Part shown: positions 25,597 to 34,274 of the stretch, one piece after another | How positions within the stretch are numbered: position 1 is the first letter of the stretch | Layout of the letters: the number at the start of each line of letters is the position of its first letter | From: Lachnospiraceae bacterium | GTDB taxonomy: Bacteria; Bacillota; Clostridia; Lachnospirales; Lachnospiraceae | NCBI GenBank assembly: GCA_021770345.1 | Contig: JAETRD010000021.1 | Location: 1 to 49,561, forward strand | Direction: 5' to 3' | DNA: 49,561 bases | The notes under the pieces: model-generated | Told to the model about the DNA's origin: nothing | Database searches by the model: none | The model's input: only the letters and a program-made list of their open reading frames with translations | Position numbers and translations under genes: made by a program

Positions 25597-28500
25597 ATGA
25601 AGCCAGTATATCTGAAAATGAAATCCTTTGGGTCGTACCGGGATGAGACGATTGATTTTGCAGATGCGAGCAGCGGGATCTTCCTGATCACGGGAGACAC
25701 CGGGGCGGGGAAGACAACGATCTTTGACGCCATCATGTTTGCGCTGTACGGGGAGTCGAGCGGCGGAAAGCGGGACGGAAGGATGATGGTCAGCCAGTAT
25801 GCGAGACCCGCAGAGTACACGGAGGTGGAGTTTTGTTTTTCGTGCGGTCCCGATTCCTACACGGTCAGACGTCTGCCCGAGCAGCCCAAATATAAAAAAA
25901 AGGCGAAAACAGACGGCGGGGTACCCGGGGCGGAGGAGTACGAGGAACTGAAAAAGCCCAGGCAGCCGGAGGTTGCGCTGACAATGCCAGACGGGAAGAT
26001 TTTTGACGGAAAAATTAAGGAGACGAATGAGAAAATCAAGGAGATTGTCGGCGTGGACGCCGCGCAGTTTGCGCAGATTGCAATGCTCGCGCAGGGGGAT
26101 TTTTTAAAGCTTCTGCATGCGAGATCCGACGAGCGGAAGGAGATTTTTGCGAAATTGTTTGACACCTGCTTTTACGATGCCGTCGAACGGGAACTCGAGG
26201 CGCGTTGGCGCGCGCTTTGCGGGGAACTTGAAGATAACCGCAAGGAAATCGAGATGCAGCTTTCGAACATCGGATGTGCCGTGGAGAGCGCATATTCTGC
26301 CGCATGGGAGGAACGGGGAAGTTTTGGCGAGGAGCGCGCGGACGAGCTTTTGCGCCTGATTGACGCCGTCAATGACGAACTTTTGCTGCGCAGTGAGGAA
26401 AAGCAGAGGGAGGCGGAGCGCTGCGGCCGGAAGCTTGAGGAAATCCGGCGGCGGATGGACGAAGCCGCTGCGGTCAATCGGGATTTTGACGCGTTTGATG
26501 CGGCAAAATGCACCGGAGAAGCGCTGGAGGCACAGAGGGCGGAGACGGACGGGAAGCGGGAGCGGATTGCAAAGGGGGAACGGGCGGTTCGGGTTTCGGG
26601 CGCTTTTGCAATCTGCTGCGAGAAGCGAGAGTCTCTTGCCAAAAAGCGGGAGGAGACGGAACAAACCAGGCTGTGTGTCCGCAGGCAGCAGGTGCAGCGG
26701 GATGCCTGTGTCCGGGAGAAGGAGGCCGCGGGCGCGCGGTATGACGGCGGCTATCAGAAAATGACGGAGGAGGCGGCCAGACTGCGGAGTGCGCTGGAGC
26801 GCTATGATGCGGCCGCCGGGGCGCAGGAAAGTTTCGAGGCAAAGCAGACAAAACTTGCGGAAAAAAGAAGTGCGCTGGACGCGGAGAGGGCGCGGGAGGA
26901 AGCCGTCTTAAAGCGGGCAAAGGAGCTTGCGCAGGAGGTAGAAAAACTGTCGGAGCTGGCCGGTACAAAGGATGCAAAGGCGCGGGAGACAGACAGGCTT
27001 GAGCGCGAGGCGGCGGACGGGTGGGAGCTTTCTCGTCTATTAGAAACCGCGGAGGAATTTTCGAGGAAAATAAAAGAGCGGCAGAGACGCTATGATGCCG
27101 CAGAGGAGACGCGCAGACAGGCGGAGGAGGAATACAACCGGCTGTATCAGGCGTTTATTGACGGTCAGGCGCAGGTGCTGCGCGCGCATCTGATCGACGG
27201 AGAGCCCTGCCCGGTGTGCGGGAGTACACACCACGCCGTGCTGCCGCAGACGGATGTGACTGCGGTTGCAAGGGAAGCGGTCGACGCGGCAAAAGAAGTG
27301 TTTGAGCGGGAGGCAGGAACCGCGCAGAGCGAAAAGGAAGCGCTCACGAAACTCTGCCTGCGCCGCGAGGAGAATGAAAAGCAGCTTTCGGCTTACCGGA
27401 AACGATCGGATATCTGTGACGGCAGCGCCGTGGTTGTAGAGGTCCTAGCACAGGTGAAAGAGACGGAAAAGCGGCTGGCAGTGCTGCGATCGGAACTGGA
27501 GGAGGCCGGGGAGGCGAAAGAGGCGCTCGCGGCAAAAAAGGAGGAGCTTTCCGCCTGCAGCAGACAGTCGGAGGAGATCGGGGAGACCGTGCGGCAGCTT
27601 GCGCTTGAAGTCGAGCGGCTGGACGCGGAGGCTGCCGCACAAAAAGCGGCGTGGGAAGCGCTTCTTTCGGAACTTCCGTTTCCGACAAAGGAAGAGGCCG
27701 CATGCCGGCTTGAAAAGCTTGCGGCCGCACGGCAAAAGCTGGAGGAGGATAAACGAAACGCGGACGAGGAGTACAGACGGGCGGAACAGAAGCTGATTGC
27801 GCTTACGGCGCAGCTTGAGACGGAGACGGGCGCCTGCGAGCGCCTTGCGGAGGAGGAACGCCGCAGCCGGAAGGAATTTGAGGAGGCGCTTGCGAAAAAC
27901 GGATTTGTTTCCGAGGCGGAATTTACCGGTGTAAGCCTGTCGGAGGAGGCGCTTGCACAGCTGAAAAGCGAAGTTTCCGAATACGAGAAGCAGGTGCACG
28001 AAAATCAGACGAAGCTTTTGCTGCTTGTGGAGCGGACGGAGGGGAAAACGCGCGCAGACATATCCGTCTACCGGGAGGAACAGCGCAAGCGGAAGGAGGA
28101 AGCGGAGCGGCTTGGGCGGGAGGAGAAGGAGATTTCTTTTCGAAAACAGGCAAATGAGGAAGCGCGCGGGAAGATTGCGGAGCGATACCGGAGACGGGAG
28201 GAGCTGAGCGCACGGTACACGGTAATCGAGACGCTGCGCAACACCGCAGGAGGAAAACTTTCGCGGAAGCGCATCGATTTCCAGACGTATGTTCAAAGGC
28301 GTTATTTTGGACAGGTGATCGGCGCCGCAAACGAGCGGTTGATAAAGATGTCGGGGAATCAGTTTATCCTGCGGTGCCGCGAACTCTCGAATCTGGGGAC
28401 GGTAGGAAATGTGGGGCTGGACCTGGACGTCTACGATATCGCGAACGACAGGATACGCGATGTGAAAACGCTGTCCGGCGGGGAATCTTTTATGGCGGCG

Positions 28501-28758
28501 CTCGCGATGGCGCTGGGGCTTTCCGACGTCATCCAGAGGCGCGCCGGAAAGATACGGATTGACACGATGTTTATCGACGAGGGCTTCGGCACGCTTTCCG
28601 ACGATACGAGAAATCAGGCGCTTTCCCTGCTCGCGGAGCTGTCGGAGGGGGACCGGCTGATCGGGATTATCTCGCATGTGACGGAATTGAAAGCGCAGGT
28701 AGACCGGAAACTGGTCGTGACAAAGACGGACGAGGGCAGCAGGGCGCGGTGGCAGTGA
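25597..28758 (+). CDS. sbcC: Exonuclease subunit SbcC (Rad50-like ATPase)
   Basis: This 1053-residue SMC-like ATPase drives SbcD. Walker A is GDTGAGKTT (33-41) and the Q-loop region precedes two long charged coiled coils (about 180-480 and 560-870). The zinc hook CPVC (C538, C541) lies between them. The ABC signature LSGGE is at 959-963 and Walker B MFIDEGFG at about 991-998, with catalytic E995. Length matches the family. The coiled-coil region creates very long antisense open frames, which are artefacts of its GC-rich codons. A strong bidirectional terminator follows 16 bp after the stop. Confidence 0.94.
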   Translation: MKPVYLKMKSFGSYRDETIDFADASSGIFLITGDTGAGKTTIFDAIMFALYGESSGGKRDGRMMVSQYARPAEYTEVEFCFSCGPDSYTVRRLPEQPKYKKKAKTDGGVPGAEEYEELKKPRQPEVALTMPDGKIFDGKIKETNEKIKEIVGVDAAQFAQIAMLAQGDFLKLLHARSDERKEIFAKLFDTCFYDAVERELEARWRALCGELEDNRKEIEMQLSNIGCAVESAYSAAWEERGSFGEERADELLRLIDAVNDELLLRSEEKQREAERCGRKLEEIRRRMDEAAAVNRDFDAFDAAKCTGEALEAQRAETDGKRERIAKGERAVRVSGAFAICCEKRESLAKKREETEQTRLCVRRQQVQRDACVREKEAAGARYDGGYQKMTEEAARLRSALERYDAAAGAQESFEAKQTKLAEKRSALDAERAREEAVLKRAKELAQEVEKLSELAGTKDAKARETDRLEREAADGWELSRLLETAEEFSRKIKERQRRYDAAEETRRQAEEEYNRLYQAFIDGQAQVLRAHLIDGEPCPVCGSTHHAVLPQTDVTAVAREAVDAAKEVFEREAGTAQSEKEALTKLCLRREENEKQLSAYRKRSDICDGSAVVVEVLAQVKETEKRLAVLRSELEEAGEAKEALAAKKEELSACSRQSEEIGETVRQLALEVERLDAEAAAQKAAWEALLSELPFPTKEEAACRLEKLAAARQKLEEDKRNADEEYRRAEQKLIALTAQLETETGACERLAEEERRSRKEFEEALAKNGFVSEAEFTGVSLSEEALAQLKSEVSEYEKQVHENQTKLLLLVERTEGKTRADISVYREEQRKRKEEAERLGREEKEISFRKQANEEARGKIAERYRRREELSARYTVIETLRNTAGGKLSRKRIDFQTYVQRRYFGQVIGAANERLIKMSGNQFILRCRELSNLGTVGNVGLDLDVYDIANDRIRDVKTLSGGESFMAALAMALGLSDVIQRRAGKIRIDTMFIDEGFGTLSDDTRNQALSLLAELSEGDRLIGIISHVTELKAQVDRKLVVTKTDEGSRARWQ

Positions 28759-28774
28759 GCGGAACTGTGGCAGC

Positions 28775-28825
28775 AAAAAAGAGCTAATCGGCATGGAAGA
28801 AATTCCGGTCGATTAGCTCTTTTTT
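28775..28825. terminator. Strong bidirectional terminator between sbcC and the invertible segment
   Basis: AAAAAAGAGCTAATCG (28775-28790) and CGATTAGCTCTTTTTT (28810-28825) form a perfect 16-bp stem with U-tracts in both directions. It would stop sbcC transcripts going right. It would also stop transcripts coming left from the promoter at 28867-28895. Its right arm overlaps the left inverted repeat by 4 bp. Confidence 0.9.
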
Positions 28826-28848
28826 CACAGAGTACATAGCTCTGCGAA
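28822..28848. repeat. Left inverted repeat (recombination site) of the invertible segment
   Basis: This 27-bp sequence is the reverse complement of 30243-30269 with one mismatch (A at 28827), and its last 21 bp match perfectly. It has tyrosine-recombinase core geometry: TTCACAGAG, a 7-bp centre TACATAG, and CTCTGCGAA. The asymmetric centre sets the orientation, so recombination with the right copy gives inversion, not excision. Confidence 0.85.
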
Positions 28849-28866
28849 GCAAAAATATCATAAATA

Positions 28867-28895
28867 AATATAAATGATGCTGCAATATTTGTCAA
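28867..28895 (-). promoter_or_regulatory. Outward-facing promoter inside the left inverted repeat
   Basis: On the minus strand, TTGACA (28895-28890), a 17-bp spacer and TATATT (28872-28867) match the sigma-A consensus at 11 of 12 positions. Transcription would start near 28860, about 12 bp before the left repeat, and run into the bidirectional terminator. In the inverted orientation it would point into the gene at 30292. No gene lies leftward for it to serve now. Confidence 0.8.
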
Positions 28896-29059
28896 GATTT
28901 GTTGTATTTCCCTGATTTTGAAACTTATGTCGGGAAAGTCATAGAGGCATATTGCCGTGGGCTATATTGATAACTTGTCTGTTCGATTATGATATAGGCG
29001 GCGGATGGGCAGAGATTCCGAACATTCGCCGTCAAAAATACAGTCAGGAGGTAACGGTT

Positions 29060-30193
29060 ATGGCAAGAAAAGGTGAAAATATTTTTAAGAGAAAAGATGG
29101 GCGCTGGGAAGCGCGCTATATCAAGGGCAGGAATGACGGAAAAGCAGTCTATGGATATGTATTCGGGAAATCTTATACAGAGGCAAAAAAGAAAAAAATA
29201 CAGGCAATCACATTATTGACACAGGAATTCAAAATTTCTGTGACGCAGGGGGAACAGCCCGGTATGCGCGATATCTGTGAACTTTGGATGGAGGATTTAA
29301 AGCCTGTCTGCAAAAAATCAACGCTCGCAAGGTATCACACGCAGATCCAAAATCATATTATTCCGGAATTTGGTGACAGGAAAATAAATGAAATTTTTAA
29401 TGATGATATCATTTCATTTAGCAGAAGGCTGCTTTCGGGCACAAATGGTGAGAATGGACTTGCTCCTAAAACGGTGTCTGATATTATTTCACGTCTGAAG
29501 TCTATCAGAAGATTTGCGCTGGCTCATGGCTATGCGGTACGATATACATCGGATTGTGTGGCAATTCCGCAGAAAGCGAAGCCCCTGCGTGTTCTCACTT
29601 TTTCCGAAGAGGAAAAGCTGTTTCGCTATCTGAAAGCAAATCCCAGCCTGACCGGTCTTGGTATTCTCGTTTGTCTATTTACGGGCATCCGTATTGGAGA
29701 ATTATGCGCATTGACCTGGTGTGATATTTCACTTGAGGAGAGGCAATTTTACATCAGGCATACAATGCAACGGCTGCCGAACAGGGATTCCAATGCTTCC
29801 GCAAAGACATACATTGAGATAGCAGAGCCCAAAAGTGAATGTTCTGTTCGAACGATACCGATTCCCGGAAATATTATGGAAGAATTACAGGCTGCGTATG
29901 CAACGGAAGCGTATCTTCTTACAGGAACCACACAATGGTATATAGAACCAAGAACCATGGAGAACCGTTTTAAAAAAATACTGAAAGAATGCGGAATTGC
30001 GGATGCCAATTTTCATACGCTTCGTCATACGTTTGCCACGCGCTGCGTGGAAGTCGGTTTTGACATCAAAACTCTGAGTGAAATTCTCGGACATGCAAAT
30101 ATCAATATTACTTTAAATCGTTATGTCCATCCCACAATGCGGCTGAAACGCGAGAATATGGATAAGCTTTCTGATCTATTCGCAGTCAGATAA
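29060..30193 (+). CDS. Tyrosine recombinase / site-specific integrase
   Basis: This 377-residue phage-integrase-family protein has an N-terminal AP2-like arm-binding domain (KRKDGRWEARYIKG, about 8-60), a SAM-like core-binding domain (about 65-160) and a catalytic domain. Catalytic residues are R211 (TGIRIGE), H319 and R322 (HTLRHTF), H345 (LGHAN) and the nucleophile Y355 (NRYVH). The start at 29060 follows AGGAGG (29047-29052). It lies inside inverted, not direct, repeats, and no other mobile-element genes are present. It is therefore more likely a DNA invertase than the integrase of an excisable element. No terminator is seen after it. Confidence 0.9.
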   Translation: MARKGENIFKRKDGRWEARYIKGRNDGKAVYGYVFGKSYTEAKKKKIQAITLLTQEFKISVTQGEQPGMRDICELWMEDLKPVCKKSTLARYHTQIQNHIIPEFGDRKINEIFNDDIISFSRRLLSGTNGENGLAPKTVSDIISRLKSIRRFALAHGYAVRYTSDCVAIPQKAKPLRVLTFSEEEKLFRYLKANPSLTGLGILVCLFTGIRIGELCALTWCDISLEERQFYIRHTMQRLPNRDSNASAKTYIEIAEPKSECSVRTIPIPGNIMEELQAAYATEAYLLTGTTQWYIEPRTMENRFKKILKECGIADANFHTLRHTFATRCVEVGFDIKTLSEILGHANINITLNRYVHPTMRLKRENMDKLSDLFAVR

Positions 30194-30242
30194 ATGGTCA
30201 GACCATATGAAAAGCCTCTTATACAGCCGATTATCGTACCGA

Positions 30243-30269
30243 TTCGCAGAGCTATGTACTCTGCGAAAA
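30243..30269. repeat. Right inverted repeat (recombination site) of the invertible segment
   Basis: Partner of 28822-28848. Its core is a perfect interrupted palindrome: TTCGCAGAG, a 7-bp centre CTATGTA, and CTCTGCGAA (30243-30267). It ends 22 bp before the start codon at 30292, so it sits in the 5' leader of the operon. Confidence 0.85.
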
Positions 30270-30291
30270 TAGGTGCAGAGGAGATACGGTA

Positions 30292-31599
30292 ATGGACGGT
30301 ATTGAATATGTAGGTCAGGAGATATACGAGCTTGCAAATACAATTTTTCCGATATGCAGAAGTATTACCGGAGAAGGCGTCAGGCAAACATTAAAAATTC
30401 TCTCCGATTATGTCGGCAGAGACGGAATCGGATTTACTGTTTATGAGGTGCCCTCCGGAACAGAGGTTTTTGACTGGAAGGTGCCGAAAGAGTGGATAAT
30501 CCGGGCCGCATATATTGAAGACAGACAGGGAAATAGGATTATTGATATGAAAAACAATAACCTTCATGTCATGGGGTATTCCATACCTGTAGACAAATGG
30601 GTCGGCTTAGACGAATTAAGGAAACATGTATATACACTGCCCAAACAGCCGGGAGTTATTCCGTATGTTACATCCTATTACAAAGAGCGCTATGGTTTCT
30701 GTATGAGTGAGGAACAGCTGCACTCGCTGGAGGCTGGGGAATATCACATGTATATTGACAGCGAGCTGATTGACGGAAGTATGACATTTGCGGAAGCTGT
30801 TATACCCGGTGAGACAAAAGAGGAAATAATGTTTTCAAGCTATACATGCCATCCGTCCATGGCGAATAACGAATGCTCGGGGCCGGTAGTTTTAGCAGCT
30901 CTGATGCGGTATGTAAATTCCATGAAAAAAAGAAAATATACCTATCGGTTTGTGTTAAATCCGGAAACGATAGGTTCGCTTACCTATATCAGCAGAAATC
31001 TTGAACATCTGAAAAAGCGTCTCGCTGCGGGAATTATTTTATCCTGTGTCGGGGACGACATGGATTATTCGATTGTGGAGACGAAATATGCGAATACGCT
31101 TGCAGACAAATCATTAAAAAGCGTTTTGGAGACAAAACAGAGATTAAAAATTTATTCATTTTTGAAAAGGGGGTCCGATGAGCGGCAGTATAATGCTCCC
31201 GGTGTCGAACTCCCTGTGGTTGGATTCAGCAGAACCAAATACTGTGAATTCCCGGAATATCATACTTCGGCAGATAATATGCAGTTAATATCGCCGCAGG
31301 GGCTGCAGGGGAGTTATGAAGCAATGGTGCAGTGGATTGCGTGTATGGAGAAAAACGAAAAATATCAGGTGACCGTGCTCGGTGAACCGCAGCTTGGAAA
31401 GCGCGGATTATTCCCAACCATCAGCAAAAAGGGCGGTTATGACGGGGTCAGAGCCATGTTGAATCTGATTGCTTATGCGGATGGGAAAAACGATTTGTTT
31501 GATATCGCCAGAATCATTGGCGTACCGCCTTTTGAATTGCTGCCGATTGTAGAAAAGTTGTTGGAGAACGGCCTGATAAGGGGATCATTATGTTTTTAG
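30292..31599 (+). CDS. Aminopeptidase-like protein, DUF2172/DUF4910 type
   Basis: This 435-residue protein resembles the M28-related, aminopeptidase-like family often found in surface-polysaccharide clusters. The N-terminus IFPICRSITGEGVRQTL and the block SSYTCHPSMANNECSGPVV (His and Asp/Glu metal-ligand candidates) are typical. A YHTSADN block follows near residue 325. The last 70 residues look like a winged helix (LFDIARIIGVPPFELLPIVE). No signal peptide, so cytoplasmic. The biochemical role of the family is not known to me. GAGGAG (30278-30283) precedes the ATG. The next gene overlaps it by 10 bp, so it leads a four-gene operon directly after the right inverted repeat. Confidence 0.75.
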   Translation: MDGIEYVGQEIYELANTIFPICRSITGEGVRQTLKILSDYVGRDGIGFTVYEVPSGTEVFDWKVPKEWIIRAAYIEDRQGNRIIDMKNNNLHVMGYSIPVDKWVGLDELRKHVYTLPKQPGVIPYVTSYYKERYGFCMSEEQLHSLEAGEYHMYIDSELIDGSMTFAEAVIPGETKEEIMFSSYTCHPSMANNECSGPVVLAALMRYVNSMKKRKYTYRFVLNPETIGSLTYISRNLEHLKKRLAAGIILSCVGDDMDYSIVETKYANTLADKSLKSVLETKQRLKIYSFLKRGSDERQYNAPGVELPVVGFSRTKYCEFPEYHTSADNMQLISPQGLQGSYEAMVQWIACMEKNEKYQVTVLGEPQLGKRGLFPTISKKGGYDGVRAMLNLIAYADGKNDLFDIARIIGVPPFELLPIVEKLLENGLIRGSLCF

Positions 31600-32450
31600 A
31601 TAGATTAATGGAGGAGTTCAGACAGGCTTTGTCTGAAATTGAGATAGGGACAGGCGATATTTTGTATGTCGCATCGGACATAAAAACATTTTTGTTTTAT
31701 CTGGCAGCCGAGCATCATGTGAAGAGCAAGCCGGAGAGAGAGAAAGCGCTGCATGCGTTGACAGATGCTTTTCAGGAGGTGGTGACAGAGAGAGGAACGC
31801 TCCTTTTTCCCGTGTTTTCATGGGATTGGTGCAGGGGAAACGGCTTTGACTGCAGACAGACAAAAGGAGAAACGGGAACACTGTCAAACTGGATTCTGTC
31901 AAACAGAAATGATTTTGTCAGAACGAGGCATCCGATTTATTCTTTCATGGTCTGGGGACGGGATGCGGAATATCTCAAAGCGATGGATAATCAGGATGCA
32001 TGGAGCCGCACATCACCGTTTTATTATTTACACAAACACGGAGCAAAAGAGCTTTTGTTTCATATAGAAGCATATCAGGGTCTGACATTCGGACATTATG
32101 TGGAGCAGGAAGCAGGCGTTCCATACAGGCATCCGAAGTTTTTCTTTGGAGATTATACGGATGAGAACGGAAGCACGGAAACGAGAATGTATTCGATGTA
32201 TGTCAGAGATATGGATGTCGAGGTCGGCTGCGGAATCTGTAATCAGTGGCTGACGGAGCACGGCGTTGCGAAACAGACCATGTGGATGGATAACACGCTT
32301 ACGGTCGTTGATCTTGCGCAGAGTTATCCGATAATTCGGAAGGACATGCTGGAAAATGCGGGCGGAAACACCCTGAAATTTTCCAGGGGAGCATTGAATT
32401 GGAGTGACAGTCAGACCGTTCCTTATGAAGTCAAGGGAATCACAATCTGA
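31590..32450 (+). CDS. AAC(3)-family N-acyltransferase-like protein
   Basis: This 286-residue protein has the fold signatures of aminoglycoside 3-N-acetyltransferases: GTLLFPVFSWDW, RTRHPIYSFMVWG (the family's R-x-x-HP-x-x-S motif) and SPFYYLHKHGAKELLF. Homologues in glycan and secondary-metabolite clusters transfer acyl groups to amino sugars, and not all confer drug resistance. Beside FkbH and an acyl carrier protein it may transfer a glyceryl group from the carrier to an acceptor; this is inference. It overlaps the previous gene by 10 bp and precedes the FkbH gene by 24 bp. Confidence 0.78.
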   Translation: MFLDRLMEEFRQALSEIEIGTGDILYVASDIKTFLFYLAAEHHVKSKPEREKALHALTDAFQEVVTERGTLLFPVFSWDWCRGNGFDCRQTKGETGTLSNWILSNRNDFVRTRHPIYSFMVWGRDAEYLKAMDNQDAWSRTSPFYYLHKHGAKELLFHIEAYQGLTFGHYVEQEAGVPYRHPKFFFGDYTDENGSTETRMYSMYVRDMDVEVGCGICNQWLTEHGVAKQTMWMDNTLTVVDLAQSYPIIRKDMLENAGGNTLKFSRGALNWSDSQTVPYEVKGITI

Positions 32451-32474
32451 TATGCCGATCATACGGGAGGTGCC

Positions 32475-34274
32475 ATGAGGGAATTAGAATATCCGTTTGA
32501 TGCGGGATGGATTCTTTCCAACAGACGCAAAATAAAAAAGAGACTGCTTTCATCCGATGCAAATTTTATTGAAAAGAAGATTGCAGTCCTCGGCGGCTCG
32601 AGCACGGCAAATATTGTCTGGATTTTGGAATTGTTTCTTCTGCAGCAGGGAATCAGACCTGTATTTTATGAGTCAGAATTCGATAAATATTATGAGGATG
32701 CCGTTTTTTCAAACGAAATGCTCAAACAATTTAAACCCGATATTATCTATATTCACACAAGCAACCGCAATGTGACAGCTTATCCGAAGATGGCCGACAG
32801 TAAGGAAGCGATTGACGTGCTGTTAGATGCGGAGATGCAGAGGTTTGAAACGATATGGAATTGCCTTGCGGAAAAATATGCGTGTCCCATTATCCAAAAC
32901 AATTTCGAGATGCCGCATTACCGGCTGCTTGGGAACAAGGATGCTTCTGATATCCATGGGGCGGGACATTTTCTGATGCGGCTGAATGCCGGATTTTATG
33001 CATACGCGCAGTCACACGAGAATTTTTTTATCTGCGACATCAATTATATTTCGGCAGATTACGGGTTGAAGGAATGGGCGGATCCGTTTTACTGGCATAT
33101 GTACAAGTATGCATTAAATGTGAATGCGATACCGTATCTCGCGTTTAATGTCTCAAATATTATCAAGTCGATCTTTGGAAAGAACAGGAAGGGATTTGTA
33201 CTTGACCTTGACAATACGCTCTGGGGCGGAGTGATCGGAGATGACGGTGCGGAAAATATAAAACTTGGACTGGAGGAACCGGAGGGAAGCGTATATTTCG
33301 AATTTCAAAAATATATCAAAGCGCATAAGCAGTTGGGAATTTTGCTTGCGGTAGCTTCCAAAAACGAGGAGGAAAATGCGCTGGCGGGACTGAACCATCC
33401 GGACAGTGCGCTGAAACCGGACGACATGGTCTGTATCAGAGCAAATTGGGACACAAAGGATAAGAATTTTAAGGATATAGCCAAAGAATTGAATGTTCTC
33501 CCGGAAAGTCTTGTTTTTGTGGATGATAATCCGGCGGAACGGCACATTGTCAGAGAGCAGCTGCCCGGTGTCGTGGCGCCGGAAATCGGGGAGGCGCATC
33601 AGTATATTCAGGTGTTGGATCGAAGCGGTTTTTTTGAAGTAACTTATTTTTCGCAGGACGATCTGAAACGCAGTGAGATGTACAGAGAGAATGCAGGCCG
33701 CCTGAAATTGCAGGCGGGGTTTACAGATTACGGAGACTATCTGAAGTCCCTCGAAATGAGAGCGGTAATTCGCCCGTTTGAATCCGTCTACATGGCAAGA
33801 ATTGCACAGCTTACGAATAAGAGCAATCAGTTTAATTTGACTACAAAGCGGTATACACAGAGTGAGATAGAGAGGGCGGCCGAAAATGAAAGCTTTATCA
33901 CATTGTATGGAAAGCTTGCGGACAGATTTGGGGATAACGGAGTTGTGGCTGTATGTATCGGGAAGATCGAAGGCACTGTGTGTCATATTGTTCTCTGGCT
34001 TATGAGCTGCAGAGTGCTGAAACGGGATATGGAGTATGCCATGATGGATGTATTTGTGAGGCGGTGCCGTGACAGAGGTATGGATGAAATCAGAGGTTAT
34101 TATTATCCCACGTCTAAAAACGGTATGGTAAAGGAATTTTACGGGGCAATGGGATTTGCACAGATAGCCGATGAGCATGGCGATACGGTCTGGTCTCTTT
34201 CGGTGAATTCTTATATAGACAAAAACAAATATATCAAAGCGGAGGAGAATGATGAAACGAGAGGAAGTGTTTGA
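32475..34274 (+). CDS. FkbH-like HAD-IIIC protein (predicted glyceryl-ACP synthase)
   Basis: This 599-residue protein has an N-terminal SGNH-like region (about 30-200; VLGGSSTANIVWILE), then a HAD-IIIC domain with the nucleophile motif LDLDNTLWGG near residues 241-250 and a later VDDNPAERHIV. A GNAT-like C-terminal part follows (about 430-585). Characterised FkbH enzymes take glyceryl phosphate from 1,3-bisphosphoglycerate, dephosphorylate it and load D-glycerate onto an acyl carrier protein. An ACP gene overlaps the end of this gene. GGGAGG precedes the ATG. No polyketide or peptide synthase is nearby, so the glyceryl unit is probably used on a glycan or small molecule. Confidence 0.87.
   Translation: MRELEYPFDAGWILSNRRKIKKRLLSSDANFIEKKIAVLGGSSTANIVWILELFLLQQGIRPVFYESEFDKYYEDAVFSNEMLKQFKPDIIYIHTSNRNVTAYPKMADSKEAIDVLLDAEMQRFETIWNCLAEKYACPIIQNNFEMPHYRLLGNKDASDIHGAGHFLMRLNAGFYAYAQSHENFFICDINYISADYGLKEWADPFYWHMYKYALNVNAIPYLAFNVSNIIKSIFGKNRKGFVLDLDNTLWGGVIGDDGAENIKLGLEEPEGSVYFEFQKYIKAHKQLGILLAVASKNEEENALAGLNHPDSALKPDDMVCIRANWDTKDKNFKDIAKELNVLPESLVFVDDNPAERHIVREQLPGVVAPEIGEAHQYIQVLDRSGFFEVTYFSQDDLKRSEMYRENAGRLKLQAGFTDYGDYLKSLEMRAVIRPFESVYMARIAQLTNKSNQFNLTTKRYTQSEIERAAENESFITLYGKLADRFGDNGVVAVCIGKIEGTVCHIVLWLMSCRVLKRDMEYAMMDVFVRRCRDRGMDEIRGYYYPTSKNGMVKEFYGAMGFAQIADEHGDTVWSLSVNSYIDKNKYIKAEENDETRGSV

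Larger units (their letters stand above)
28822..30269. mobile_element. Predicted invertible DNA segment (phase switch) with its own recombinase
   Basis: About 1.45 kb lie between 27-bp inverted repeats. The segment carries a tyrosine recombinase gene and, at its left end, an outward-facing near-consensus promoter. Inversion would move that promoter next to the operon that starts at 30292. The 300-base non-coding stretch from 28759 to 29059 holds the terminator, the left repeat, this promoter and a weak candidate recombinase promoter (TTGATA at 28967-28972 with TATGAT at 28988-28993). Confidence 0.75.

Noticed and set aside
27445-28794. 449-codon open frame antisense to sbcC
   Set aside because: It mirrors the GC-rich codons of the SbcC coiled coil. 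The plus-strand protein has all SbcC motifs; the antisense product has none.
28980-29020. Possible tRNA T-loop (GTTCGATT) near the recombinase start
   Set aside because: No acceptor, D or anticodon stems can be built around it.
28822-30269. Inverted repeats as attL/attR of an excisable integrative element
   Set aside because: The repeats are inverted with opposite centres, so recombination would invert the segment. No tRNA target, excisionase or cargo genes lie inside.
31590-32450. Calling the AAC(3)-like gene an aminoglycoside resistance gene
   Set aside because: Only the fold-level motifs match, and the neighbours (FkbH, ACP) point to biosynthesis. No evidence for drug acetylation.
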